Source: Mangrovimonas sp. ST2L15 (GTDB taxonomy: Bacteria; Bacteroidota; Bacteroidia; Flavobacteriales; Flavobacteriaceae). From it: a stretch of 64,000 bases of DNA. A program made the translations under genes and the position numbers. Positions 16,370-27,758 of this stretch are shown in pieces (the first letter of the stretch is position 1; each line of letters opens with the position of its first letter). The stretch lies in contig NZ_LBIQ01000035.1 in the NCBI RefSeq assembly GCF_001280515.1, forward strand, positions 186,001-250,000, in the 5' to 3' direction. The notes beneath the pieces are model-generated. The model was not told the origin of the DNA. It was given only the letters and a program-made list of their open reading frames with translations, and did no database searches.

Positions 16370-17344
16370 TTATTTCAAAGCTTCTTCAATGGCATTTTCA
16401 AAGAGTTCAGACAAGGATATTCCAGCTGCTTTGGCTTGTTGAGGTAAAATACTCTCTTTTGTTAGGCCAGGAACGGTATTGACTTCCAACAAATGCGGCT
16501 CTCCATCCTTAAAAATAAATTCACTTCTTGAAAAGCCAGTCATTTTTAAAACTTGATAAATCTTTTTGGCTTTTTCCGAAACCTTGTAGGTCCACTCATC
16601 ACTTATTCTGGCTGGGGTGATTTCTTGAGATTGTCCCAAGTATTTAGCTTGGTAATCAAAAAAATCATTGTCGCTTACAATTTCAGTAATCGGCAATACT
16701 TTGATTTCTCCCTGGTAGGAGATGACTCCCACTGAAACTTCGGTCCCATCCAAAAATGATTCAATAATGATTTCATCATCTTCCTTAAAAGCAATATTAA
16801 TAGCGTCTTTCAATTTTTCCTTTTCATAAACTTTGGTGACTCCAAAACTGCTTCCGGCTTTATTAGCTTTTACAAAACAAGGTAACCCAACTTTTTTGAT
16901 TATAGCTTCTTCATCAATATCATCCCCAAAATTCAAATAGAAGGATTCTGCTGTTGCGATGCCATATGGTTTTAAAACACTAAGACAGTCTCTTTTATTA
17001 AATGTTAAGGCTGCTTGATACATCCCACAGCTGGTTTGGGGAATTCCTAATAAATTAAAGTAGGCTTGCATAAAACCATCTTCACCAGGGCTACCATGTA
17101 TAGCATTGAAAACACAGTCAAAAGTGATTTTTTCTCCATCATGGATAATTGAAAAATCATTTTTATCAACTGGAAATTCAATGTCATTGTCATTCACATA
17201 AACCCATTTGTTTTTGAAAATGTGAATTCTATAAGGGGTATATTTATTGGAGTTTAAGGTTTCGTATACTACGTTACCGCTTTTTAAGGATATTTCATAT
17301 TCACTCGAATATCCTCCCATTATGATGGCTATGTTTTTTTTCAT
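16370..17344 (-). CDS. ddl: D-alanine--D-alanine ligase
   Basis: A 324-residue ATP-grasp enzyme that makes the D-Ala-D-Ala dipeptide of peptidoglycan. The N-terminal MGGYSSEYEISLKSG, the segment VFNAIHGSPGEDG, the ATP-grasp lysines in CFVKANKAGSSFGV and the C-terminal LLEVNTVPGLTKESILPQQ are canonical. The cluster ddl/coaD with the divergent PASTA-rluD pair is a familiar Flavobacteriaceae arrangement. The VanX-type peptidase 4 kb away acts on the same dipeptide but in the opposite sense. Confidence 0.96.
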   Translation of the reverse strand: MKKNIAIIMGGYSSEYEISLKSGNVVYETLNSNKYTPYRIHIFKNKWVYVNDNDIEFPVDKNDFSIIHDGEKITFDCVFNAIHGSPGEDGFMQAYFNLLGIPQTSCGMYQAALTFNKRDCLSVLKPYGIATAESFYLNFGDDIDEEAIIKKVGLPCFVKANKAGSSFGVTKVYEKEKLKDAINIAFKEDDEIIIESFLDGTEVSVGVISYQGEIKVLPITEIVSDNDFFDYQAKYLGQSQEITPARISDEWTYKVSEKAKKIYQVLKMTGFSRSEFIFKDGEPHLLEVNTVPGLTKESILPQQAKAAGISLSELFENAIEEALK

Positions 17345-17423
17345 GTAGATAAGAAACGATGGTAAAATATCGTTAAGCTAAAATATCACTAATAAATCAA
17401 AAGTAAAAACAGTTCGGTTTTTA

Positions 17424-17431
17424 TATATTTG
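17424..17431 (+). promoter_or_regulatory. Candidate -7 element for the PASTA gene
   Basis: TATATTTG matches TAnnTTTG and lies 18 bases before the ATG. No clear -33 TTG was located. Confidence 0.4.
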
Positions 17432-17449
17432 TTGGGTAAAAAATTATAA

Positions 17450-18007
17450 ATGAGTCTGATTAATTTCCTGAGAAGTAAAGCTTTTTTAAAACAAATTGTC
17501 TTGGCTGTAGTAGCCATTTTTGTTATCAGCTTTTTGTTGTTGAGATGGTTGAATAGTACCACCAATCATGGTGAATTTGAGACTGTTCCAGATTTAACGG
17601 GGAAATCCATAGAAGTTGCTAAAATAGCTTTGGATGATAACCACTTGCAAATGGAAGTATTGGATTCTTCAAATTTTAATCCCGATTATCCAAAGTATTC
17701 GGTTATAGAACAAGATCCGCCAGCTGGGAAACAAGTTAAGGAGGACCGAAAAATCTATTTAACCTTGAATCCATCCGGTTACAGAAAAGTTATGGTTCCA
17801 GAGTTAAGGGAGAGAACCTTAAGACAGGCCAAACCAACCTTGGAGGCTTTGGGTTTTGAATTGGGCGAATTAACGTATAAAGACAACATTGCGAAAGATG
17901 TGGTTTTAGGAGTGATTTATGATGGAAAACCTTTGGAGGCTGGTGAAATGCTGCCCAAAAAATCCAAAATAGATTTAGTATTAGGAAACGGAAATAGACC
18001 AGAATAG
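17450..18007 (+). CDS. Membrane-anchored PASTA domain protein
   Basis: A 185-residue protein with a single transmembrane helix (about residues 15-32) and two PASTA domains outside the membrane: about 40-110 (VPDLTGKSIEVAKIALDDNH) and 113-182 (VPELRERTLRQAKPTLEALG). PASTA domains bind muropeptides or beta-lactam-like ligands. Here there is no kinase or penicillin-binding domain, as is usual for this Bacteroidota protein. It is 3 bases upstream of the rluD-type gene and divergent from ddl, which suggests a link to cell-wall synthesis. Confidence 0.9.
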   Translation: MSLINFLRSKAFLKQIVLAVVAIFVISFLLLRWLNSTTNHGEFETVPDLTGKSIEVAKIALDDNHLQMEVLDSSNFNPDYPKYSVIEQDPPAGKQVKEDRKIYLTLNPSGYRKVMVPELRERTLRQAKPTLEALGFELGELTYKDNIAKDVVLGVIYDGKPLEAGEMLPKKSKIDLVLGNGNRPE

Positions 18008-18010
18008 GTT

Positions 18011-19051
18011 ATGGCTGAGGTAATCAATGATATCGATGAGCAGGATGATGAGCTCTATGAACACTATGCTTTTACTGCAGAGAAAGGGCAACAACCTTTA
18101 CGCATAGATAAATACCTTATGAATTTTATTGAGAATGCAACCAGAAATAAAATTCAAGCGGCCGCAAAAAGTGGAAATATCTATGTCAACGATATTCCTG
18201 TAAAACAAAATTACAAAGTCAAACCTTTTGATAAAATCAGGGTGATGTTTGAACATCCACCTTATGAATATTTATTGACGCCCGAAGATATACCGTTGGA
18301 TATTGTCTATGAGGATGATGAGGTATTGGTCATTAATAAACCAGCTGGATTGGTTGTGCATCCAGGCCATGGTAATTACTCCGGAACCTTAATCAATGCC
18401 TTGATATATCATTTTGAAAATTTGCCCAATAATTCTAGTAATAGACCAGGCTTGGTTCATAGAATTGATAAGGATACGAGTGGTTTATTGGTCATTGCCA
18501 AAACTGAAGAGTCCATGACGCATCTTTCCAAACAGTTTTTTGATAAAACCAGTGAACGGGAATATGTAGCCTTGGTCTGGGGAAATGTGGAGGAAGATGA
18601 AGGAACCATAGAAGGCCATATTGGGCGTCACCCAAAGAATAGATTACAAAATACAGTTTTTGAAGGAGATGAAGCTGATAAAGGAAAACCAGCTATTACC
18701 CATTTCAAGGTATTGGAGCGATTAGGATATGTAACGTTGGTTTCCTGTAAGTTGGAAACCGGAAGAACCCATCAAATCCGTGTGCATATGAAACATATAG
18801 GACATACTTTGTTTAGTGACGAACGTTATGGGGGACATCTTATTTTAAAAGGGACCACTTTCACAAAATATAAGCAATTTGTAGAAAATTGTTTTAAGAC
18901 TTTGCCTAGACAAGCGCTTCATGCAAAAACACTAGGTTTTGTTCATCCAAAAACTGGAGAAACATTACGTTTTGATACAGAGTTGCCTGAAGATATGCAG
19001 CTGTGTATAGAGAAATGGCGCAATTATGCAAAACATCAGGAACTATTATAA
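18011..19051 (+). CDS. RluA/RluD family 23S rRNA pseudouridine synthase
   Basis: A 346-residue pseudouridine synthase. The S4 RNA-binding domain is at about residues 28-90 (RIDKYLMNFIENATRNKIQ). The catalytic domain carries HRIDKDTSGLLVIAKT with catalytic Asp153, and ETGRTHQIRVHMKHIGH downstream. The closest match is RluD, which modifies helix 69 of 23S rRNA, but RluA/RluC-type specificity cannot be excluded. It starts 3 bases after the PASTA gene and is co-transcribed with it. Confidence 0.9.
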   Translation: MAEVINDIDEQDDELYEHYAFTAEKGQQPLRIDKYLMNFIENATRNKIQAAAKSGNIYVNDIPVKQNYKVKPFDKIRVMFEHPPYEYLLTPEDIPLDIVYEDDEVLVINKPAGLVVHPGHGNYSGTLINALIYHFENLPNNSSNRPGLVHRIDKDTSGLLVIAKTEESMTHLSKQFFDKTSEREYVALVWGNVEEDEGTIEGHIGRHPKNRLQNTVFEGDEADKGKPAITHFKVLERLGYVTLVSCKLETGRTHQIRVHMKHIGHTLFSDERYGGHLILKGTTFTKYKQFVENCFKTLPRQALHAKTLGFVHPKTGETLRFDTELPEDMQLCIEKWRNYAKHQELL

Positions 19052-19092
19052 TTTTTCCTTATTCCTTTATTGTAAAACTCTTAAGAATGTGG

Positions 19093-19123
19093 TTGCTGAA
19101 TAGCCTTTCCATTTGTATTTTTG
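19093..19123 (+). promoter_or_regulatory. yaaA: Promoter of yaaA
   Basis: TTG at 19093-19095, a 20-base spacer and TATTTTTG at 19116-19123 match the Bacteroidota promoter pattern exactly, 18 bases before the ATG. Confidence 0.7.
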
Positions 19124-19141
19124 GAGTAAATAAATCAATTT

Positions 19142-19900
19142 ATGAAACTGGTATTATCACCCGCTAAATCTTTAGATTACGAAAGTCAATTGCCTACAGA
19201 CAAACACACCGAAGCCTGTTTTTTAAAAGAGGCGGATAGACTGAATAAATTATTAAAAAAGAAGTCGGCCAAAAGTCTTTCAAAATTGATGCATATATCC
19301 GATAGTTTAGGGCAATTGAATTATGAGAGAAATCAAGAATGGGAATTGCCGTTTACACTAGAAAATTCAAGACCGGCTGTATATGCTTTCAATGGTGATG
19401 TGTATCGTGGATTGGATGCTTATGAGATTTCTTTAGATAAATTGGATAGGGTACAAAATACAGTGAGAATTTTATCAGGTTTGTATGGGGTCCTTAAGCC
19501 TTTGGATTTAATTCAACCATATCGTTTGGAAATGGGAACCAAAATGCCCGTTGGGAAGAATAAAAACCTTTATGAGTTTTGGAAGAAGAAAGTAACCCAA
19601 GCGCTTAATGAGGAATTAGAAGATGACGAATTGTTCCTGAATTTGGCAAGTAATGAGTATTACAAAGCTATTGATTCTAAAGCGTTAAAAGTACCTGTGA
19701 TTACAGCAACCTTTAAAGAATTTAAAGGAGGTGAGTATAAAAACATAGCTATTTTTGCGAAACTAGCCCGTGGGTTGATGGCAAGATATATTATTGAAAC
19801 AAATGCTCAAACCGTTGAAGACCTTAAAGGATTTAATTATGAAGGCTATGGTTTCAGCGAAGAACTATCTTCTAAAACTGAATTGGTTTTCACTAGATAA
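19142..19900 (+). CDS. yaaA: Peroxide stress protein YaaA (DUF328/UPF0246)
   Basis: A 252-residue cytoplasmic protein of the YaaA/DUF328 family. In E. coli it lowers intracellular free iron under hydrogen peroxide stress, and the family is reported to bind DNA. Clear signatures are the start MKLVLSPAKSLDYES, PAVYAFNGDVYRGLDA, RILSGLYGVLKPLDLIQPYR and the C-terminal GFNYEGYGF. Monocistronic with a clear promoter. Within this window katG and the Fer4_19 protein are other candidates for oxidative-stress or iron functions. Confidence 0.94.
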   Translation: MKLVLSPAKSLDYESQLPTDKHTEACFLKEADRLNKLLKKKSAKSLSKLMHISDSLGQLNYERNQEWELPFTLENSRPAVYAFNGDVYRGLDAYEISLDKLDRVQNTVRILSGLYGVLKPLDLIQPYRLEMGTKMPVGKNKNLYEFWKKKVTQALNEELEDDELFLNLASNEYYKAIDSKALKVPVITATFKEFKGGEYKNIAIFAKLARGLMARYIIETNAQTVEDLKGFNYEGYGFSEELSSKTELVFTR

Positions 19901-19926
19901 TTTAGAGAGATAAGTACGTAGGATTC

Positions 19927-20055
19927 TTACTGTGCTTTTTTGTTAACGTTTATCTTATCTTCAGGTTTTGGTTTCTTTTTGATTCGGGGTCTCCTTACCC
20001 CGTGTGAACCTCTATTAATTTTACCGCGTTTGGTTTTTTTGTCTCCTTTGCCCAT
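19927..20055 (-). CDS. 30S ribosomal protein THX
   Basis: A 42-residue, strongly basic protein read directly from the minus strand. It starts MGKGDKKTKRGKINRGSHGV and continues RRPRIKKKPKP. The GKGDxKTxRGKI...GxxGxxRPR pattern is the THX ribosomal protein of Bacteroidota, located at the top of the 30S head in Thermus. It lies in the yaaA-glycosylase gap, opposite to both neighbours. It is too short to appear in usual ORF lists. Confidence 0.92.
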   Translation of the reverse strand: MGKGDKKTKRGKINRGSHGVRRPRIKKKPKPEDKINVNKKAQ

Positions 20056-20110
20056 TTTTATCAGTAGATTTAGCAACTTAATTTACAAAAAATAGGACAA
20101 AAGGACAAAC

Positions 20111-20779
20111 ATGTTCATTCATAAGCATCCATATAAACCATTCATTCCAAAGCAGGCTACAAAATTAATAGTAGGTACTCTGCCGCCTCCCAGATTCACA
20201 ACGGGCAATCTAAAACCAGACGACGTGGACTTTTGTTATGGAAGTAGGGATGGGCAATTGTGGCGAATTTTAGACCAATTGTTTGACTTAAACCTTGTCT
20301 ATGAAAACACCAAATATGCCATTGATCAGCGTAAAGATTTTTTGAAATCACAAGGCATTGGTATTTGTGATATGGTTGAAAGTGCGCTTCGAGAAAAAGT
20401 AGATGCCTCCGACATAGGCATGCAAGATGTGGTGTTAAGAAATCTTCTGGGACATATTAAAGTTCATCCTAATATAGATACCTTATTGTTTACGGGAGGC
20501 AACAGTAAAAATGGCCCGGAATATTTTTTCAGAAAACATTTAAAATTGAATGGATTGAATCTTACACCAATAAATCAAGAGGTTCCTAGAATTCATATTT
20601 TTGATATTAAGGATAAAAAAAATATGACTCGCACTATAAGAACAGTTTCGTTGACGGCGCCTTCCGGTAGTGCTAATAGGGCTGTTGGTAGTATGCCTTT
20701 ATACAAACAAATAAAACAGCGAAACCCGAGTTTTACAACCTTTGATTTTAGGGTGATGCAATACCGAGAGTTCTTTTAG
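20111..20779 (+). CDS. Uracil-DNA glycosylase superfamily protein
   Basis: A 222-residue protein of the UDG superfamily, probably excising deaminated or mismatched bases from DNA. The first active-site motif is KLIVGTLPPPRF, followed by FCYGSRDGQLWRIL, which resembles the mismatch-specific (MUG/DNG-like) branch. A late motif LTAPSGSANRAVG replaces the usual HPSP loop. I cannot tell the exact substrate. The stop codon abuts the stop of the convergent DoxX gene with zero spacing. Confidence 0.75.
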   Translation: MFIHKHPYKPFIPKQATKLIVGTLPPPRFTTGNLKPDDVDFCYGSRDGQLWRILDQLFDLNLVYENTKYAIDQRKDFLKSQGIGICDMVESALREKVDASDIGMQDVVLRNLLGHIKVHPNIDTLLFTGGNSKNGPEYFFRKHLKLNGLNLTPINQEVPRIHIFDIKDKKNMTRTIRTVSLTAPSGSANRAVGSMPLYKQIKQRNPSFTTFDFRVMQYREFF

Positions 20780-21136
20780 TTAGAAGTAAGAAAAAGCCCA
20801 ATACATTAAAACAAACTGTAAAGGTATTCTTAAGATTAAAATCCATTTTGGGATTTTCGCACTGATTTTTTCATCATTCAACATATAGAAATGAACCGTT
20901 AAAAATACTAGTAGCATGCAAATGATTCCTAAAACAGCAAAAGGTCTTGTGGTCTTGATACAAACAGTAATGCCTAGGAGGATTTCCATGATACCACTCA
21001 AATAGACCAGAAGTTTGTGGTTAGGCAAATAAAGAGGAATAATCCTCATATACATCTTGGGTTTGATAAAATGCATCAACCCTGCTAGGATGTAGAGACC
21101 TCCCATGAGGTACAGATGCCAAGGGTTGCTATTCAT
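20780..21136 (-). CDS. DoxX-like four-helix membrane protein
   Basis: A 118-residue protein with four hydrophobic helices (about 8-25, 42-60, 66-85, 96-115), matching the small DoxX/MauE-like family in size and topology. Start MNSNPWHLYLMGGLYILAGL with the motif HFIKPKMYMRIIP is typical. Such proteins are often linked to quinone or respiratory functions, but no specific role can be given. Its start overlaps the preceding gene by 8 bases, indicating an operon. Confidence 0.8.
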   Translation of the reverse strand: MNSNPWHLYLMGGLYILAGLMHFIKPKMYMRIIPLYLPNHKLLVYLSGIMEILLGITVCIKTTRPFAVLGIICMLLVFLTVHFYMLNDEKISAKIPKWILILRIPLQFVLMYWAFSYF

Positions 21137-22115
21137 CTTTATACTTCCTGTAACTTATTCCCATGCCGTAATTGTTTTTACCTGCCTTTAAAAGGGTAGA
21201 TCCTTGAAAGCTTCCTTTTTGGAATGGTGACCATTCATTGGTATATTGAAACACCCTTTTTATAAAGGTTCTTGTTTCCCGAATTTCATCTGTAAAAGGT
21301 AACAAAGGTCTAAAGTTGGTAGGTATTTTAACCATACCGCTTCTTGATTTGATTTCTTTATATTGCTTGTTAGGAAGTAGATTTCCCTGTTCATCAGTAT
21401 AACCCATCACCTGAATGGAAATAAACAAACCGTTTTCTGGAATAAAGATTTGGTTAGATGTGACATCCAAGTCATATTGGTCGCCATCTTCCTCGGTAAC
21501 TCTAAAAGTGACTTGTTGGTAAGTCAATGGGTCTCCTGGATAACCACCTTCGTTTTTATAAAATTGGGCTTTAAATAAGGTCGAAAATTCTTTTTTATCA
21601 GCATTGGACCGTTTCCGTTTGTTCCAATCTTCAGATTCCAAGGCAATGGGAAACTGTACAGAAGTTAATTGCTTTAATTCGGACCCCTCATTCTTGAAAA
21701 ACACGGCAATTTCTGATTCCAAAGTTGGAAGCCAGCAACTGTAATAGTCATCATCTAAATAGGGTTTTAGTTTTTCTACTTTGTATTTGCGATCTTCTAA
21801 ATTAGCATAAATTACCACTTCGTCTAGGTGATCTATTTCTTCCTCCATAAAGATGGTCTCTGGGAGTGGTTCAGCAGGAATATTAAGGTCCTTATAACCT
21901 AAAGCAGAAATGTATAAAGTGTCAATATCGGGATAAAGTTTTTTTGTAAAAGTAAAGCTACCTTGATCATTGGCAAAGACTCCAAATCCATCACCAAATG
22001 ATATGGTTGCAAATGAAACAGGGTCATTGGTTTTTTTGTCAATTATTTTGGTTTGTGCAAAGTTCAATCCAAAGCTTAAAAGGACTATTAAAAGGATGCA
22101 TTTTTTCATAGTCAA
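21129..22115 (-). CDS. Carboxypeptidase-regulatory-like domain secreted protein
   Basis: A 328-residue exported protein: signal peptide 1-20 (ending NFAQ), then a CarboxypepD_reg-like domain at about 22-95 (KIIDKKTNDPVSFATISFGD, with the typical QGSFTFT segment). The remaining 230 residues have no recognised domain. The N-terminal domain type is common on Bacteroidota outer-membrane and periplasmic proteins. It is the first gene of a pair with the DoxX-like gene. Confidence 0.82.
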   Translation of the reverse strand: MTMKKCILLIVLLSFGLNFAQTKIIDKKTNDPVSFATISFGDGFGVFANDQGSFTFTKKLYPDIDTLYISALGYKDLNIPAEPLPETIFMEEEIDHLDEVVIYANLEDRKYKVEKLKPYLDDDYYSCWLPTLESEIAVFFKNEGSELKQLTSVQFPIALESEDWNKRKRSNADKKEFSTLFKAQFYKNEGGYPGDPLTYQQVTFRVTEEDGDQYDLDVTSNQIFIPENGLFISIQVMGYTDEQGNLLPNKQYKEIKSRSGMVKIPTNFRPLLPFTDEIRETRTFIKRVFQYTNEWSPFQKGSFQGSTLLKAGKNNYGMGISYRKYKDE

Positions 22116-22261
22116 AAGATATTAATAAAATATGGTCAAAGTCAAATCTGATGTCGATTCTTTTATAGTGTAAGTTTTAAAAAACACATTTGGGAGATTT
22201 AAAATTTCAAAGTGTGTTTCAAAAAATGAATCCAAAAAGTTAACATCTGTCAAATAAATAG

Positions 22262-22269
22262 TACATTTG
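22262..22269 (+). promoter_or_regulatory. Candidate -7 element
   Basis: TACATTTG matches TAnnTTTG, 111 bases upstream of the barrel gene at 22380, giving a long leader. No -33 TTG was found. Confidence 0.3.
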
Positions 22270-22379
22270 ATTGACGCTCAAAGAGAAACGTTTAGAAGCC
22301 TTACGGAGTTTAAAGTATTAGGTTCTAAATTCGAAATTATATGAGGCCCATTGGGGGATAATTTGGAAACAAGTTTTTT

Positions 22380-23204
22380 ATGAAAAATTATTATATGAAG
22401 TCTTTATTTTCAAAATGCTTGCTTGCCACAGCACTACTATTTGGATATTCTATTTATGCCCAAGACGAGACAAGCTCTGCAGATGCCCTAGCTAAGCAAC
22501 TTCAAAACCCTGTTGCTAGTTTGATAAGTGTTCCGTTTCAAGGGAATTTGGATTTCGGTTATGACCCAGAAAACGGAACCAAATTTACCTTAAACATCCA
22601 ACCAGTCATTCCTATAAGTATTAGCGAAAATTGGAATTTAATAGGTAGAGTTATTTTGCCCGTTGTTTCTCAAACCGACATCTATGGTAACAGCGGAAAT
22701 CAAACAGGGTTAAGTGATGCCGTAGTAAGTGCGTTCTTTTCGCCTAAGGAGCCGACATCAGGAGGATTAATTTGGGGTGCTGGACCCGTGTTGTTGGTGC
22801 CTACAGCAACCGATGATTATTTAGGAACTAAAAAATTTGGGGTGGGACCCACGGCAGTTGTCTTGAAGCAGTTAGGTACTTTAACTGCCGGTGCTTTGGT
22901 AAACCATATTTGGTCTGTGGCTGGAGATAGTAATCGACAAGATGTCAATGCTACATTTTTACAACCGTTTCTTGCTAAAAACTTTGCGGGAGGTTATGCC
23001 TTGGCACTTAATACAGAATTGACCCAAAATTGGGATTATAAATCTACTTCTGGTTCTATTAATATTGTTGGATCTAAAGTAATCACTATGGGAAGCCAAA
23101 TGGCACAGCTTTTATTGGGACCAAGAATTCATTATGGCAATGGTAATGCTGCTGATTTTGGTGTTCGGTTTGGACTAGTATTGCTTTATCCTAAAAAGCA
23201 ATAA
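22380..23204 (+). CDS. Outer-membrane transporter-like protein (neuromedin U-type annotation)
   Basis: A 274-residue exported protein, with residues 1-27 a signal peptide (cut near IYAQ). The rest alternates hydrophobic and polar residues in repeated beta-strands, as in an outer-membrane barrel, with PVASLISVPFQGNLDFGYD near the start and a C-terminal strand. Similar proteins are often labelled transporter or neuromedin U. An alternative ATG at 22395 also gives a complete signal peptide. Substrate and function are unknown. Confidence 0.75.
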   Translation: MKNYYMKSLFSKCLLATALLFGYSIYAQDETSSADALAKQLQNPVASLISVPFQGNLDFGYDPENGTKFTLNIQPVIPISISENWNLIGRVILPVVSQTDIYGNSGNQTGLSDAVVSAFFSPKEPTSGGLIWGAGPVLLVPTATDDYLGTKKFGVGPTAVVLKQLGTLTAGALVNHIWSVAGDSNRQDVNATFLQPFLAKNFAGGYALALNTELTQNWDYKSTSGSINIVGSKVITMGSQMAQLLLGPRIHYGNGNAADFGVRFGLVLLYPKKQ

Positions 23205-23263
23205 CTTTCATTAGCTATCCTAATAATAAATGTTAATCAATAATCAATCTATAAAATCATTCA

Positions 23264-23911
23264 ATGAAAAAATTACTTATTTTATGTATTAGTGTGTTAC
23301 TGGTTTCCTGCGGGTCATCAACAAAAATTGTAGGTGCTTGGACCAATAAAGATAAATTGGCCACTAGGACTAAAGGTTCTGTGTTTATTTTGGCAATGAC
23401 CAATAATACTCAGGCCAAAAATGTTATGGAAGAAGAAATTGCCTTTCAAGCTGGTCAACGAGGTATTAAAGCAACCAAGAGTAAGGACATCTTTATACAA
23501 AAATTCACCAAAGAGGATATGCCTTCCAAAGAATATCTTTTAAGGGAAATTAAGGCTACTGGTGCAAAGACTATTTTTACGGTCAACCTACAAGACAAGG
23601 AAACCACAACAAGATACCATCCTGGAAATGAAATGTATGTGTCTGGTTATTCACCTTATATGTATGGCTATTATAACAGCTTTTATGGCTATTATAATTA
23701 TTCCTTTCCCATTACATATACGCCAGGATATTATGATACAACCAAAACTTTTTATTTGGAAACCAATCTTTATGATGTAGAAACTGAAGAGTTGCTTTGG
23801 TCTGCACAGTCAAAGACCTATGATCCGGCAGATATGGAAGATTTCATCAAAAGTTATTCGGAAGCTATCATACATCAGATGATTGAAGATGGTGTATTAA
23901 AATCAGAATAG
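23264..23911 (+). CDS. Hypothetical lipoprotein
   Basis: A 215-residue lipoprotein with lipobox LLVSC at residues 12-16. The N-terminal part contains VGAWTNKDKL and later KEYLLREIKATGAKTIFTVN. It has a Tyr/Gly-rich stretch around residues 125-150 (YSPYMYGYYNSFYGYYNYSF) and an ETNLYDVETEELLWSAQS segment. The last motif recalls the DUF4136 group, but I would not assign it with confidence. It lies 59 bases after the barrel gene and may be co-transcribed with it. Confidence 0.7.
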   Translation: MKKLLILCISVLLVSCGSSTKIVGAWTNKDKLATRTKGSVFILAMTNNTQAKNVMEEEIAFQAGQRGIKATKSKDIFIQKFTKEDMPSKEYLLREIKATGAKTIFTVNLQDKETTTRYHPGNEMYVSGYSPYMYGYYNSFYGYYNYSFPITYTPGYYDTTKTFYLETNLYDVETEELLWSAQSKTYDPADMEDFIKSYSEAIIHQMIEDGVLKSE

Positions 23912-23942
23912 AGATTTTCTTATAAAAATTAGAACTCAGAAG

Positions 23943-23973
23943 ACCACTAACATTTGCGTTAGTGGTTTTTTTT
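23943..23973 (+). terminator. Rho-independent terminator
   Basis: A 9-bp perfect stem ACCACTAAC/GTTAGTGGT with a 6-base loop and eight T follows the lipoprotein gene. Confidence 0.9.
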
Positions 23974-24094
23974 ATTTTAAAACTTTGATTTACAGTTGTT
24001 TTTGTGTTTGAGGTTGATGTGATTTTTGTTACCTTAGATGAGCTATTTTTTAATCCTATATGCTTAATACTGTAAACTTAAATCCTCTTAAATC

Positions 24095-25144
24095 ATGAAA
24101 AAATCATTTTTAAAGCCAATATTCTCAGCAATCGCTGTCCTATTCTTTTTGAGCTCCTGTAAATCACCAAATGAGGAACCAAAATCGATTCAAGAGGAAA
24201 CAGTTGGTCAACAAGAACAAATAACGGATGTCTTACCCTCTTGGAACGATACGAAAAATAAACAAGCCATTATAGATTATGTGAATGCGGTTACTAAAGA
24301 AGGAGGAGCTGAATTTATTCCAATAAAAGATCGAGTTGCGGTTTTTGACAATGATGGTACCTTATGGAGTGAGCAACCCGCTTATTTTCAACTATTGTTT
24401 GCTATAGATCAGGTAAAAAAAATGGCCAAAGACCATCCGGAGTGGGAAGGGAAGCAACCATACCAAGCTGTTATTGATGGAGATATGACTTCTCTATCAA
24501 AACAAGGCATGAAGGCTATTGTGACTTTGATAATGACAACCCATGCTGGTATGAGCACAGATGATTTTGAAGAAGAAGTTGTCAACTGGATGGCTACAGC
24601 AAAACATCCCAAAACAGAGCAACCCTACAATCAAATGATTTTTCAACCCATGTTGGAACTTTTAGAATTCTTGAGAAAGCATGATTTTAAGACCTATATT
24701 GTTTCGGGTGGTGGCATAGACTTTATGAGGGCTTGGGCCGTTGACGCTTATGGCATTCCAGAAGATCAAATAGTAGGAAGTGTTATAAAAACGCAATTTG
24801 AAATGACCGATGAAGGCCCTCGTTTGGTGCGTTTACCAGAATTAGATTTCATAGATGATAAAGAGGGCAAACCAGTTGGAATACAGCATTTTATTGGGAA
24901 AAAACCTGTTTTTGCTGCTGGAAACTCTGACGGAGATCTTCAAATGTTACAATGGACAGCGTCTTCCGATTATAAAAACTTCGAATTGTATATTCATCAT
25001 ACCGATTCTGTTAGGGAATGGTCTTATGACAGAGGTTCCCATATAGGTGGTTTTGACAAAGGTTGGGATGAAGCCGTTGATAAGGGGTGGACTATTGTTG
25101 ATATGGCCAAAGACTGGTCGATAATCTATCCATTTGAAAAATAA
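24095..25144 (+). CDS. HAD family phosphatase lipoprotein
   Basis: A 349-residue lipoprotein (lipobox FLSSC, Cys22) carrying a haloacid-dehalogenase-type phosphatase domain. The nucleophile motif VAVFDNDGTLW gives Asp85 and Asp87; a motif II serine/threonine lies in YIVSGGGIDF; AAGNSDGDLQML gives the acidic motif IV. It would act in the periplasm on an unknown phosphorylated substrate. It stands alone, between two terminator-bounded regions, 155 bases before katG. Confidence 0.85.
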   Translation: MKKSFLKPIFSAIAVLFFLSSCKSPNEEPKSIQEETVGQQEQITDVLPSWNDTKNKQAIIDYVNAVTKEGGAEFIPIKDRVAVFDNDGTLWSEQPAYFQLLFAIDQVKKMAKDHPEWEGKQPYQAVIDGDMTSLSKQGMKAIVTLIMTTHAGMSTDDFEEEVVNWMATAKHPKTEQPYNQMIFQPMLELLEFLRKHDFKTYIVSGGGIDFMRAWAVDAYGIPEDQIVGSVIKTQFEMTDEGPRLVRLPELDFIDDKEGKPVGIQHFIGKKPVFAAGNSDGDLQMLQWTASSDYKNFELYIHHTDSVREWSYDRGSHIGGFDKGWDEAVDKGWTIVDMAKDWSIIYPFEK

Positions 25145-25295
25145 ATGGAACAATAGAAAAGTGAACTTTCAAGTATAATATATTTAGTAATTGATTTTTA
25201 CTATCGTTTTATTATAACAATCAATATTATTTATAGTTTGAGTGTGCCCTTATGCAATTAATATTGCCAAAAACATATTCAATATAAATAATTAA

Positions 25296-27590
<2,295 letters not shown>

Positions 27591-27613
27591 ATTATTTCTT
27601 TGGGAATTTTGAT

Positions 27614-27646
27614 AAAAAAACGTGATTTTATATTCACGTTTTTTTT
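27614..27646. terminator. Terminator after katG
   Basis: AAAAAAACGTGA pairs with TCACGTTTTTTTT around an 8-base loop, followed by a long T-run. Confidence 0.88.
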
Positions 27647-27758
27647 GTTTTGTGTTTTATGTAATTGTTTAATTTACAAAATTTTAAATGTAAAAAGTTT
27701 CAATTGTTAAAATCATATTTATTAAATTAGGGTTGTCTAATCTTAAGTCTTTTAAATA

